Below, piece by piece: positions 31,781 to 61,673 of a DNA stretch of 64,000 nucleotides (position 1 is the first letter of the stretch; the number at the start of each line of letters is the position of its first letter). Under the pieces are notes generated by a model. The model ran no database searches. It was given only the letters and a program-made list of their open reading frames with translations, and had not been told where the DNA came from. The stretch is from Cristatella mucedo. Taxonomy: Eukaryota > Bryozoa > Phylactolaemata > Cristatellidae. Where the stretch lies: assembly GCA_009760855.2 (NCBI GenBank), contig WPIO01000007.1, positions 9,310,001-9,374,000 on the forward strand, given 5' to 3'. Made by a program: the position numbers and the translations under genes.

Positions 31781-32815
31781 TTTCCTTCCCTTAGCTAAAT
31801 TTAATGCCCGTGTCTGTTAGTTCGTTGCATGTTTTGGATTCTTACTCTTAAACGGTAACTTAAGATTGGAAGTTCAGCTTACTTATGAATGCCAGGCTAA
31901 GAGAGGTGATTTATCCTCTGTAAGCTGCAGAGATTTCTCTAGAATCTTATAAGTGAGAGCTTTCAACTACTGGCAGCCTGAGGCGATCCATAGAATATTC
32001 TTATGCATTATTGGAGATAGGCATTGTGTAGCCTTGTCACTGTTTGAATGCAATATTCTTGGGATATCATGACTTGACGATTGCTATTGTGTTGTGGCAG
32101 CTTTTGCCTAGGTAATTGCCTCATCTCACACAAGGGGGTGGATGGAGCATGGCACACTTATATATATACCATACGTTAGACTGTGTAATCCATGGATCGA
32201 TCTGATTATGTATGTGGCTGTTGAGGCTTTGGATACTGTTAGTGTTAATGTGGATTACGTTGGGAAGTCACATTGAAGGCAGTCTGCTCTTAGGAACCGG
32301 CTGGATAAGAAAACTGCCTCCAGCCACGCTGAAGTATGTGTTAATATTATTATCATTGTTGTTAGGGACTGCTAGTTTTCTGGTCAAAAGGATCTGATTT
32401 GCTCAGAACTATGCTCTAGTCTTGCTGGTGCTCATTAATATATGGATGAGTCAGAACCGTGACCCTGTGTGAGGCACTCAGTGCCGGTGGGAGAACCATT
32501 TAGGAGGCCTGGCTGGTGTGCAGGCAGGCAAGCACAGGCACGGCTGCTTGCTCATTGGTGGAGTGCCACACTCCCTGTGCTTGACCTTGCAATAGGCGCA
32601 GCAGCAAGACAGCCCGTGCCGTGTCGTGTCGGGCAGCATACGCCTGCTCACACTCAGGCTTTTCACTCATGCTTAACTGTGTGGCACAGCCTTCGGCACC
32701 AGCAGCTGGTCTGTTTGCTCCCTCGCTTTCCAAGCCGGCTCTCGTGCTCCTGGGTCAATGCATATATCAGGGCAAGGTGCTTGAACTTCACCATACTGGT
32801 AGCGGGTTCGAGTCC

Positions 32816-33110
32816 TATGTAATGTAATGTGTCTCCATCTCGAACTCCACTAAGACATAAAGACCACGTGGGTGTTACGCAGGAGAGTTTTGTATAGCGC
32901 ACTCACAGCCTAAGCGGCTTTCGGTACGCATTCGGTAGCCAACAGACTTCGTCTCATGCAACAAAGAGAAAGTGGGAAGCATAGCAGAGTCAGGTGAGCA
33001 GTTGAGGTAGTGAGTAGCATGGAAATAGCGGAGCTCAAGACCGCTGAAAAGGATGAGGTGGTGCTCCTGCTTGGCATTAGCCTGGATAGGATAGCGTGAA
33101 ATTACCGGAG
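32816..33110 (-). mobile_element. LINE-B 3' terminal fragment
   Basis: Starts with the tail complement TAATGTAATGTG (32819), then GTTACGCAGGAGAGTTTTGT. The minus frame gives TRTESRLGCECAIQNSPA, identical to the C-terminus at 38530-38583. Confidence 0.88.
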
Positions 33111-33288
33111 GCATAGAAAAGGTGCTGCCGGGCGGCAGTCTTCTGCTTCAAGCCACCGGGATGCAAGCTCTAAAAGCAGGAGTGCAAGAAGCTAGCAAGC
33201 TGCTGTGATCAGTTGGCTCGTGCAAGTTCAAGGTTCATCCATCCTCTTGGAAGTTTCGGTTCGCTTAATGAATTCCCTGTTAAGCCCG

Positions 33289-33289
<1 letters not shown>

Positions 33290-33348
<59 letters not shown>

Positions 33349-33390
33349 ACGTGTGTGTGTGTGTGCACACATTTGTGTGTGCACAGCTCC
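33290..33390. repeat. (GT)n microsatellite
   Basis: About 76 bases of GT with one CAC interruption near 33348, followed by GT-rich sequence to about 33385. Confidence 0.97.
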
Positions 33391-34199
33391 CAAAAAAGTC
33401 TGAACGTCTGGAGGTAAAGGCACTGACACTGTGCCAGCTGCCGTGTTCACCATCTTATGTGCCGTATGCTGTGTATCCACTATCCCGTGGATGCTGCTGG
33501 CCTGGTGAGTGGCCAGCTGGCCCCTACACCCTACCCCCAGCCTGCTTTGGTGGGCGCTCGTTCGGCGTGTGCCGAGGTGAGCAAGCAAGGCACGTGTCAA
33601 CACCTCGCATGCTGTGTGTCCATGCAACCGTGCAAATGCTCCCCCCGGCCCCGTCTTGGTGCTCTCTCGGCTTTGCCTCTTCCCTTTCAGCAGCTGGCGT
33701 TGCCGGCTGAGAGGTGCAGGACGGCTAAGCAACGTTGAAGTCGCTTGGGTGCCCCAAACTCGGTGGCTGCCATTTTGTGTGTATGAGGTGGGCACATTTT
33801 GACTGAGTTATTGGTCCGCGAAGAAATTGGCACGAATTGTGACAGACTCGTTATTCTGGGAAGAAATTGAACCTAGCACGACTAATGGACCAGACGGATG
33901 CAAGCAGGAAATGGTGCCCGCATGTGCACGAAGCCGGTGATGGTGGTGGCGGCGGCACTGCTGGGCTCCATCGTCGATTGCGGGTAGATGACAGTGGCCG
34001 TGGCAGTGGTGGTGACCGCCGGCTTTAGGACGTCTGCATGGCCGAGCAGAGCTGCGAGTGGTGCCACCACATGCTGGTGACTGTGCCCTGTCAGCTGCTG
34101 CCGCTGCTCTTCCCAACACTGCCAGTCGCTTCATGGAGAAGTTTTCTGGGTGCGTGCACTTATCTCCCTACATACGGCCCACGAGAGCTTGCATCGATT

Positions 34200-35836
34200 A
34201 ATCGAGCAGCATTGTTTGTTTTTGTATAAGCTCCAGGTGTCGCATTGAGCACTGGTGTGCTTGCAGCCGGATGTATATAGGCCCGAGCATCCGAGCCGCT
34301 GTGCTAGCTGAGCGTATTGATTTTCACAAAGCGGCGGCAAAATCAGGCTGAGCTTTTCTTCGGGCTATGAATGTGTGCGTGTTCATTCGTCGCTGTGTGT
34401 ATGTGTGCGTGTGTGCACTTCTGCGTGCATGCGTAGGGGCGCATACGTGGGCGCGTGCAAGTACGAACGAGCCGGTGTTTGCCGCCTGCCACTTTCTCCT
34501 CTCCTCTGTCCTCTCTTCTTCTGTCTTCTCCTCTCCTGTCCTTCCTTCTCCTGTTCTCTCCTGTCCTCCTCTGTCTTCTGTTGTCCTCTCCTCTCCTCTC
34601 TCCTGCCCTGCCCTGCCCTGCTCTTGCTTCCCAGACGAGTCTCAATCTAAGGGCAGGCGGAGTTTTGAGACAACTTCTGCACTAGTACTGTACACAGCTG
34701 GGTCTATGCTGTCGATCGAGTGAGCTGCTTGACAGCAAAGCAGCAGGTCCGAGGCCGAGTATTGTCGTGACTACTCGTCAAAGTCGTGGTTAACATTGAG
34801 ATACAGCCAAGGGAAGTGTCATCATTACAGAATGTAAACTAAAAGCTGATGCCTCAGCTGAGCTCATTGCTGCCTCTCGGGTGCTGCACCGTCACAGAGT
34901 CACCGTTCATCCTCGCTCTCCTCTTTGCCCTTCTGGGTGTGACTATCCATGCCCATCATGTAACAATGCGGCCATGCCTACTGCTCCTCGAATCTCATGA
35001 GGCGTCAGCTAGTCAAACATTGGCAGCGGCGATACGAACGAGTCAGTGCGTATAGCAAGGAATTTGGGACACTTGTTGCTTGGTAGAAGCCTTGCTTCAT
35101 GCCGACCGAAGGCTTGGCCGAGAGTCGTGCCCCCATGCGCAGACGACTATCTTAGCCGAAGGAGTCCCTGTCCTTTGCGTGCTACGATGGAGTCAGCGGT
35201 GCCATCTTCGGGCTGTGCTTTGTATGCTTGTCGACGGCTTCTCCGGGTGCCTCTCTGCGACTTAACTAGATCAATTTCACTCAATGCTTCTGTTAGTCGT
35301 CGTACAATGGCTTTTTCCTGCTATCGACAGACGGCAGTCGCCTGCATTCCCCGTGGGCTCGTGCAGCTTGGCCGCTGGGCAAGAGCGCAGCAGCTCCGCT
35401 TGCAAAGGGGACAGCTGCTTACAGCCAGCAGCGCGCTTCAGCAGCGCTCGTGCGGCGGTGGCCGCACGAGCGGCATGCCGTGCTTGATGATTTAGCACTG
35501 CTGCCATGTGCGCGGGCCATGCTGCTGATATTGATTTGAGCGAGCTTGCAACGTTTCTAGAGTTCGCTCCTCGACGGATTGCAGCAAGGCGCACACAGCG
35601 GTCTCGGAGTGGTGAAGCCGGCATGTGCTCGCTGTGGCAGCTCTATAGTGCGACTGTTTCGACTTCCGAACCCAAACGCTGCTGCTGCCGTTCCATCCTG
35701 TTGTGCCGGCCTCGTCCGGCCGCTTAGCAGCCGTGCAGCAGTAGCCAGTGTCGTCTGCAGTTAACTGGCGTGCGATCATAGCTGGCCTGTGACGCCACGC
35801 CGTCTGCCAGCGGCCGGTCACCACGGCTTGTTCGTC
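34200..35836 (+). promoter_or_regulatory. Candidate promoter and 5' UTR of TRPV gene 2
   Basis: This GC- and CpG-richer stretch ends at the first start codon and has no recognised repeat except the pyrimidine tract. A TATA-like octamer (TATATAGG) sits at about 34271-34279, some 1.56 kb upstream of the ATG. No initiator or splice structure could be fixed. Open frames here (for example 35046-35495) resemble nothing known and are probably chance frames in GC-rich DNA. Low confidence. Confidence 0.25.
34491..34640 (+). repeat. Long polypyrimidine (CTCTCCTGTC-type) tract
   Basis: About 150 bases are almost only C and T on the + strand, built from variants of CTCTCCTGTCCTTC with scattered G. It is a simple-sequence tract, about 1.2 kb upstream of the TRPV gene 2 start. 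Confidence 0.85.
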
Positions 35837-53923
<18,087 letters not shown>

Positions 53924-54248
53924 GTGAGTAGCTGCTCTACCGTCGCAGTGCATGACCCACTTCCTTCCAAAGACTACATCTTTTTAACTTGGATCTTTAC
54001 TGCATTATGCTGTGTTACAAAGGCCACATACAGTATATGTATCTAGCACACACTTATATGTAAATGCATGATTGTGTGTGCTTGAGTTCGTCCATGTGCA
54101 TGTATGTTTGTCTATGTGTGTGTGTTTAGCTGCAAGAATTACAAAATAGCCAGAAAGAACAAGGAGACATGGGTCCCTGTCTTATAAAAAACTGTGTTTA
54201 CTTCCCAAGTTTGCTGTGGTCTCTCTTAGTTTCTTTAACCTTATTTGT

Positions 54249-54250
<2 letters not shown>

Positions 54251-54286
<36 letters not shown>
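54251..54286. repeat. (GA)n microsatellite
   Basis: Eighteen GA units next to a SINE-B tail. Confidence 0.98.
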
Positions 54287-54289
<3 letters not shown>

Positions 54290-54460
54290 CTGTTAGCTGA
54301 TTTAACAGCCTCTTTTGTATAGCGACAGAAGAGCCTTTACAGCTACCACCACCGCTTGCAGCGGCGATAAAGGATCGCCCACCTAAGAATTCGAACCCAC
54401 GACCTCGGGACCGAGGCCGTGAAAAGCAACCGCCTTACCACTAGTGTGCCATCAAGGCTC
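54290..54460 (-). mobile_element. SINE-B, well-preserved copy
   Basis: In complement: GGCACACTAGTGGTAAGGCG, GAGGTCGTGGGTTCGAATTC, GCAAGCGGTGGTGGTAGCTG and GAGGCTGTTAAATCAGC. It is flanked by GA microsatellites on both sides. Confidence 0.9.
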
Positions 54461-54461
54461 A

Positions 54462-54464
<3 letters not shown>

Positions 54465-54538
<74 letters not shown>

Positions 54539-54562
54539 AAAAGAGAGAGCAAGAGAGAGAGT
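54465..54562. repeat. (GA)n microsatellite, imperfect
   Basis: About 70 bases of GA, then GGAGAGAGAGAGAGAAAAAG and further GA-rich sequence. Confidence 0.97.
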
Positions 54563-54854
54563 AGAAGATGGTTCGATCCAGACAAGACAAAGAGTTTATA
54601 CAGACAGAGATGGGGAGAGTGGGATATAGAAATACTGAGAGGTGGGCAGAAAGGGGGAAATGTAGCAAGAGAGAGGCCGACAGGGAGACACGCAACGTTT
54701 GAAAGACAGACACAATAGGGACCGGGAGATTTTTTGACATACCGACAAAGAGACAAAGAACAATCTATGGTAGCCCGGTCAACGATCAGCTTTAGAATAG
54801 AGCTTGCCTCCTATCCCTCCTCCTGCAACCACGTAAGTGATATAAAAAAATATA

Positions 54855-54992
54855 CAGAATTCATTTGTATTGTGCCTTAAGAGAGCTTAATCTCTATTTA
54901 GGTGCTTCACATATGCCACGGGGCTCGAGCCTACGACCCTGGCCAGACCTTCGTCGGGGCAAGCACTGTAACCACTGGCAGACCTGGTGGCA
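54855..54992 (-). mobile_element. SINE-A copy
   Basis: In complement: CCAGTGGTTACAGTGCTTGC, GTCGTAGGCTCGAGCCCC, AAGCACCTAAATAGAGATTA and AGCTCTCTTAAGGCACAATA. Confidence 0.85.
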
Positions 54993-55239
54993 AGGCTGCC
55001 AGCTCTGGCATCGCTATTTTACCTAACCGTAACTAAATTAAAAACCTACCTGTCACAGTATTTGCTTTATTCATGTGAATTGTCCCACCTGTACTTACAG
55101 GTATCAAAAGTATGCATGGTATCGTCGCTCATCTGCTTATATCCTTTATATCTAGCTTATTTGAAATACCTAGAAAGTGATTTGATTTACCTGGAATGCT
55201 TTGCAAGCCTCTGGGTCTCAGCCGTGACTTAGGTTTGAG

Positions 55240-55378
55240 GCACATGCACTTCTTAAAGCACTTCGTGGGTTCGGGTCCTTCAGCAGGCAATCCTTCATTG
55301 CCTACTGCAAGCAGTAGTGATAACCGTAATACTCTTTTAATACTATAACGAGGCTGTTAAATCAGCCTTGACCTTTAC
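55240..55378 (+). mobile_element. SINE-B copy, 5'-eroded
   Basis: CTTCGTGGGTTCGGGTCCTT (B-box), CTACTGCAAGCAGTAGTGAT and ACGAGGCTGTTAAATCAGCC. Confidence 0.78.
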
Positions 55379-55539
55379 TTTTCTTGATCTTTTAGGTTTG
55401 ATATTTAATTTGTGCTGCTACTCAAAAAGCCGGGGCAGGATTCTGAGGTCATAGAAAACTATTTCTTAGTTTTCCTTCAATTTTTTGTCTAAGATTTGCA
55501 AAAAGCTTGCCGCTTATTAACTTGTGAAATTCATTGATA

Positions 55540-55760
55540 AGAATGGGCTATCTGACTAATTTCATTCGGGATTCAAGCAATATCTTTCCATTGAAACTGC
55601 TCTCCTCCGTGTGACCAACTACATTCCGAGCAGCAATGGCAATCTTAATGTCCCGCCCTGGTCCTTTGTGATCTATCAGCTGCGTTTGACTTTATGATCA
55701 CGAAATCCTACTTGAACCATTGACAACGATTATCGGTCTGGCAGATATCTCAGATTTCTC
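55540..55760 (+). mobile_element. LINE reverse transcriptase scrap
   Basis: Codons for ETALLRVTNYI and NGNLNV are seen near 55590-55655, then a broken LSAAFD..-like segment. It belongs upstream of a YADD motif but precedes an endonuclease here, so it is a separate fragment. Confidence 0.55.
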
Positions 55761-55779
55761 TGATCTCATTTCAATCCTG

Positions 55780-58640
55780 TGTGCAAGAAATCGATCCTTC
55801 TTCGTTATGGGTGATTTCAACGTTCACTTTGATAACTTATCTGACGCCTTTAGCACTGAATTTATGTGCATTGACTGACTCACTGTCTCTTGTGGCTCAT
55901 GTGCATGGCCCTACTCACATCAAGGGTCACACACTCGACCAGATTTTCTCATTCAACTCCACTTTGTCATCACCAATTATTACCAAATCCTGCTTATCTT
56001 ACCACATGCAGATCCCATTCAATCTACAGTGTGTGCCCACCTCCTCCTCTAAAATAACCTGTGAATCGCGAAACCTCAAGACCCTTGACATCGATACTGT
56101 CCGTGCGTGCGAAAATATCTGCTTTGCCTCTGAAGAACAGTCCTCCCTCCAATCTGTCATCGTTGATAGATAGCTACAACACGACACTAGCTGACACACT
56201 CGACGAGTTTGCACCTATAATAATAATATTAATAATGCACTTGATAAAGCACCCTCAGAGAACTCAATCTCTTTCTATGCGCTTTACATTTGCTGCAAAG
56301 ATAAATGCAATTGAATGGTGAGTAATATCACGCTTGATATACAAACAACATGAATAACATGGTTAGGGGTGACATGCACAGGGTCAGCACCTCAGACTAA
56401 GCCCACTGTGCACCCTTGCCCAGACGGCCTATGGTTTACCACAGACTTTAAACTTGCTAGGTCTACTAAGCGAAAGCTTGAAAAAGCATACAAAAGATCA
56501 GGACTTACTGTCCATCAACAGGCATATGAAGACTACTGTACGTCGTACCAATCGATCCTAGCAAAGGCCAAGTCTAGCTTCGATGAAAACATTGTTGAAT
56601 CACAGATGCACAATCCAAAGATGCTGGTGTCGACGATCAACCGTCTCCTCAACCGTTCCCAGATTAGCTCCTTACCTGATGATCCTTGTGATGATCTAGC
56701 CGATCGCTTCTCTCGATTCTTTGTGCAGAAGAGAGACAAGATCAGGGAATCCATCCCTGCGATGACAACATCCCCCTAGAGTGTTGTTCCCCGATTCCTG
56801 GCTCCACCTCCATGTCTACGTTTAGGCAGGTAACTAATGATCTCGTCCTGAAGTTCATATCACAATCAAAGAAGACAACAAGTCCTTTTGACCCTATTCC
56901 TACTGTCGTGCTCCTACGTTGCATTGATCTGCTGCCGCCACGGATAACTAACATCATCAATATGTCATTAGCCTCATGTCATGTCCCAGCACCTTTCAAA
57001 AAAGCTGTAGTCATGCCACTTCTCAAGAAAGCAAAACTAGACTAAGAGAACTTGAGCAACTACCGCCCAGTCTCCCTTCTACCATTCCTATCAAAGACAC
57101 TGGAACGGGTCGTGGCGGACCAGCTGAACTCATATATTGAAACTTCCAACCTTGCTAGCAATTTATAGTCTGGCTCTAGAGTTAATCCATCAACAGAATC
57201 AGCATTCCTTAGGGTGTACAACGACCTACTTAGGAATGCAGACATAGGTAGAGTGTTTCTGCTTGTTTTGCTCGATCTTTCGGCAGCCTTTGGTACTATC
57301 GATCACAAAGGTTTTATAGAGCACCTCTCATCTCGCCTGGGCATCACTGGCACTGCTCTGCAATGGTTCATATCCTATCTCAGTGGGAGAGTCCAGAGTA
57401 TTGACGTGAATTGACAAAGATCATCTGAAGTACCTCTGAAATATGGAGTACATCAGGGCTCGGTGCTAGGTCCGGTTCTTTTCACGGTTTATACTGTCCC
57501 TCTTGCTGATGTGATTGCCAAGTACAATCTAGGCTTTCACTTCTATGTGGATGACACTCAGTTGTACCTTTGCTTTGATCCCTCCCAGCCTTCGAGCACC
57601 TCGAATTCTCTCAACTCACTTGCTGCATGTATTGATGACATCCGCACATGGATGGCAGCAAATTTTCTAAAACTAAACGATGATAAAACTAACTTACTAG
57701 TTATGGGCAAACCCAGTGTGATACAGAAATTAGAAAGGCTGGCGCTCAAACTTGGCTCTGCCAGCATATCTCCAGTTGAATCAGCTCGAAATCTTGGTGT
57801 CATGTTCCACAGTGACCTCTCGTTCGACGACCGCATCAGCTCCAGAGTCAAGTCTGCCTAATTTCAGCTGTATAGCATTGCTAAAATTCGGGCTTGTTTA
57901 GATAAGGATACCATGTCTAAGTTGGTCCATGGGTTTGTGACATCTCGTCTTGACTTCTGTAACTCGCTGCTTGCTGGCCTACCGGCATGTGCAACCAGGC
58001 GATTATAGCTGGTGCAAAACTCGGCAGCTAGGCTTGTCTGTCGTGAGCTTCGCAGTTGCCACATCACACCTCTTCTTGCCAACCTGCACTGGCTACCAGT
58101 TAAGCAACGGATCGACTTCAAGGTTTTGTCGCTCACTTTTAGGTCACTTCATTCTTTGGCTCCGGCCTATCTCTCAGATCTATTCCCCCACCAGGCCAAG
58201 CATCGTACCACCCGCCTCTCGGAATCCAACAGTTTACCAATACCTCGTACAAAACTCAAATCCTTTGGAGACCGTGCATTTAGTTCGTATGCTCCCAAAG
58301 CCTTGAACTCACTCCCGACTGGCGTCAGAACATTCCCAGACTTGACCACATTTAAAAGGAACTTTAAAACACGCCTATTTATGACAGCATTATATGGGTC
58401 CCTGTGATTCGTCCTTGATGTGCTTATGCGTGCTGACACTGTGCATGCTGCCACTAACCGCATTTGCATGCTGACCCTGTGCATGTCACCCCTAACCGTG
58501 TTATTCATGTTGTCTAACAAGCATGATATTACTTACCATTCAATCGTGTTTCCCTTTGCAGCAGGAATAAAGCGCCTGGAAAGAGATTGAGTTCTCTGAG
58601 GGCGGTTTATCAAGTACATTATTATTATTAATATTATGAG
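55780..58640 (+). mobile_element. LINE-A, longest copy: endonuclease, reverse transcriptase and 3' tail
   Basis: The endonuclease end shows FFVMGDFNVHFDNLSDA (about 55797) and HIKGHTLDQIF (55918). Then come LWFTTDFKLARSTKRKLEKA (56430) and MHNPKMLVSTINRLLNRSQI (56608). Reverse transcriptase blocks: PFDPIPTVVLLRCIDLLPPR (56887), FLLVLLDLSAAFGTIDHKGF (57255), GSVLGPVLFTVYTVPLADV and FHFYVDDTQLYLCFDPSQPS (57535; VDDT in place of the usual ADDT). The C-terminus and 3' UTR run to 58600, then (ATT)n. Stops at 56779, 57043, 57168, 57412 and 57861 and a nested insert make it inactive. It fits the Jockey-superfamily CR1/L2/Rex1 group, with apurinic endonuclease and no RNase H; clade not resolved. Confidence 0.92.
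56214..56390 (-). mobile_element. Nested LINE-A 3' end inside the longest LINE-A copy
   Basis: ATAATAATATTAATAATGCA, then GCACCCTCAGAGAACTCAAT and GTGACATGCACAGGGTCAGC in complement. It separates the endonuclease block from the pre-reverse-transcriptase block of the host copy. A case of self-nesting of one family. Confidence 0.88.
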
Positions 58641-58929
58641 GCTCTGGCATGGTTCGAATCTTACTTGTCCGATTATTTTTAGTCCGTGTCGTAGGATGGT
58701 TGCCTTTCATCCAGTATCGACCAGTCACACCCGTGTGGAGTTCCACAAGGGTCGTTTTTTGGTCTTTTGATGTTCTTCATTAACACCTGGCCTCCAGGAA
58801 TAGTAATTCGGGTGCAAGGGATCGTCCATCACTTCTATTTTGAAAATACCTGGCACAGCGACGTGTCCACTTCGACTAAGAAGCTGCAATAGCTTTTAGT
58901 TGATCAACAGATAGTAGAAGCAAAATTCT

Positions 58930-59395
58930 TACTTTGACACAGAAGGCCGTGGCACGACCCGTTCGCACCGAGCTGAAAGCTCACTGCGGCTTGGCTCCTT
59001 CACACCGAGCTGAACTGCTGCACTAGTTTCAGACTCCTCGGGCCCCTCAGCTCCTCTATAAATAAGTAAATTAGGTGTTCCATTCTTGTGCTTAATGACT
59101 TGGCGACATGCCATTGGCTGCGAAACTCACTGCTATTATCTTCTGCTGCCAACGGTGGTACATCCTTTCTAGCCGACCTGCATTGCTACTTCAATGCTAC
59201 TCACTTCCTCGACTGTCTTTCTGCCTCAGCTATGCTTTTCGCTGTCCTTCGTTTCACGAGATGGGGCCTGTTGGCTACTGTGGCGCACCGAAAGCCACTA
59301 AGACATTTAGTGCACTGCAGAAAACTCTCCAGTGTAACACCCACTTAGTCCTTGTGGCTTTTTGTGGTTACATATTGAGTTCATTAAAATAACAA
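58930..59395 (+). mobile_element. LINE-B 3' end, decayed
   Basis: GCTGAACTGCTGCACTAGTT, CTTAATGACTTGGCGAC and GCTTTTCGCTGTCCTTCGTT, ending TAACACCCACTTAGTCCTTG at about 59335-59355, in the order of the copy at 38210. Confidence 0.72.
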
Positions 59396-59769
59396 AAACA
59401 GTTTTTATCTCCTCGGAAAATTTATTAACACGTGCTATTGATAGATTTTTTCCTGTCGAGTCTCACTGAGGCACAAGCACGTACGTGAGTGATACAAGAG
59501 ACTAAATCGTTATTTCTGTCAATGCGTACATCTGTGAGAGGTCGATGCATTACAGCAGCTGCTTCGGGAAATGTAAAGTGTATCAGTGGCCAGACGCAGC
59601 GGTATGTCGATGGCTTAACCATAGGCCGCAGGTGAGGTGTTTGCGATAATTGCACTTCAGCAGGCATACACAACAGGGTATGTGTAGGAGGTGGGTGGGT
59701 GGATGGGTGTTGTCCGTGAATGTTGCCTCTTTACGTTGTGGTTTTTCTTGTGGCTGTCTGCACATCCCA

Positions 59770-61090
59770 GAAGCCTCTAAAGTATGTGGCACCCAGAGCT
59801 CTATGCTTGATCTACTTCTTTTCAGAATGTATACTCTCCCACTTGCCAATGTGTTTGCAAAGTATAATATAGGCTTTTATTTGTATTCAGATAACTCCCA
59901 GCTGTACCTGTGCTTTGATCTCACCCTGTCTTCCAGCACGATAGACCCTCTCTACTCACTTGATGAATATACTGCTGACATTTTCACTTTTATGACAACA
60001 AATGCTGTCAAATTGTGTGACAGTAAAACCCACATACTAGTTACATGCACACCTGACAGGTTACCAGTATGGGCTAATCTAGTCATATTTAGACATGGGA
60101 AACCCTATCCCTCAAATGAACTCCGTCAGCGCATCTGTAGCATATGCCCGAAATCTGGGTGTCCTGTTCCAAAGTGAACTTTCACTAGACGACCATGCCG
60201 GATTCAGTCATGCCTGCCTACTTTAGCTGTGTAACATTGCGAAAATTCGGCCCTGCTTAAAGTGGGATTCCACATCAAAGTTGGTCCATGCGTTTGTGAC
60301 ATCCCGTCTCGACTAACTATATCTTTAACTACTATAACTCACTAAAGCAGGGCTTCCGGCCTCTGCATTACAGGGGGCCTACAGTTGGTGCAAAACTCTG
60401 CATGCAAGGCTTGTCTTAGATGAGCATCAAAATTGTCTGCTCCTCATCTCAAGCAGTGTATCTACTTCAAGGTTCTTTCATGCACTCTTCACAGGTCTCT
60501 CTCGATTCTCTAGCTCCAGATTGTCTATCTGAAATACTCTGTCTGATTACTTTCATCATCGCACCATCTGATCACTCTCATGTTTTGGGTAGTTTTGTTG
60601 TGCCGTAATGAAATTTAAATCCCTCGAAGACCGCGCTTTCAGTTCCCGTGCTCTCAAAGCTTGGAGCTCACTACTGATTGACATCATGACATGCCTTGAC
60701 TTGAAATCATTTCAAAGGGAAGCTAAAACCCTGTGTGCACCTCACAGCACTGGCTCCCTCAGTGTGAGTTGTTCTTTGTGCGCTTGTGCCTACTAAAACT
60801 GTGAATTTTATAACTGACTGATTGAAGTGTTTCCCTTTTAACGCATGTAAAATACCTATAGATGGGTTTGGTTTTCTTGGGATGACATATACTTGCTCTA
60901 TGCTATTTATATTTTCACTTATATGCCAATGGCACACCTATACTTTGATCCCTCCCAGCCTTCAAGTGCATCAAACTCTCTCAACTCTCTTGCTGCATGT
61001 ATTGCTGACATCAGCACATGGGTGACAGGAAAATTTCTTAAATTGAATGACGATATAACTTTTTTACTAGTTATGGGAAAATCTGGTGCC
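59770..61090 (+). mobile_element. LINE-A fragments, decayed
   Basis: MYTLPLANVFAKYNIGFYLY and NSQLYLCFDLTLSSSTIDP (59830-59950) are reverse transcriptase. FKSLEDRAFSSRALKAWSSL (60611) is the C-terminus. A second scrap, YFDPSQPSSASNSLNSLAAC (60935-60995), follows out of order, so at least two copies are present. Confidence 0.75.
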
Positions 61091-61673
61091 TCTGAAGTCG
61101 GAATGGTAAACGTGAAACCGAAACTGTGATGGTGGGGTTGGCTACTTTCTGTCTAGCACCAACCTGTCCTGGCTAAGTCGCCAGCTGGCCAGGGCTGTCT
61201 CTGGGCAAGACGAGCGGCAGTTCGATCAAACATCTGTATAGCAATGTCGCATGGAATAGCAGAGGAACTAAACAGAACTACTGGAAGTCCTAGGTACATT
61301 AGGCTATAGGGGTGGTGATGCTTAGGAAACAACAAAGCCAGCCTTCCCAGCACGAGAGGAAGTCTCGGACTAGAGCAATCTTGAAGACGGGGCTACTTAC
61401 TATCCACACAAAAACCTAGTCAGGACGACATTGGTACGACACTGGCTGCAGTGAGACTTGTGAGCACAGCACATCTCAGTTTGCCAGGTTGCTTCAGCTC
61501 ACGAATGGGGAAGGCTATGAACAATGCGTTACTGGGGAACACTGTCAACGTCAAAGGTCTAGTTGACCAATGTTAAAGTATCATGATCCAACTGAGTGGA
61601 GACTCTTCATTGATTTATCGAACCGAAGTTTAAAAGCAGTTTACTTCACGGTGGAAACAGACTGTCCTCGTTG

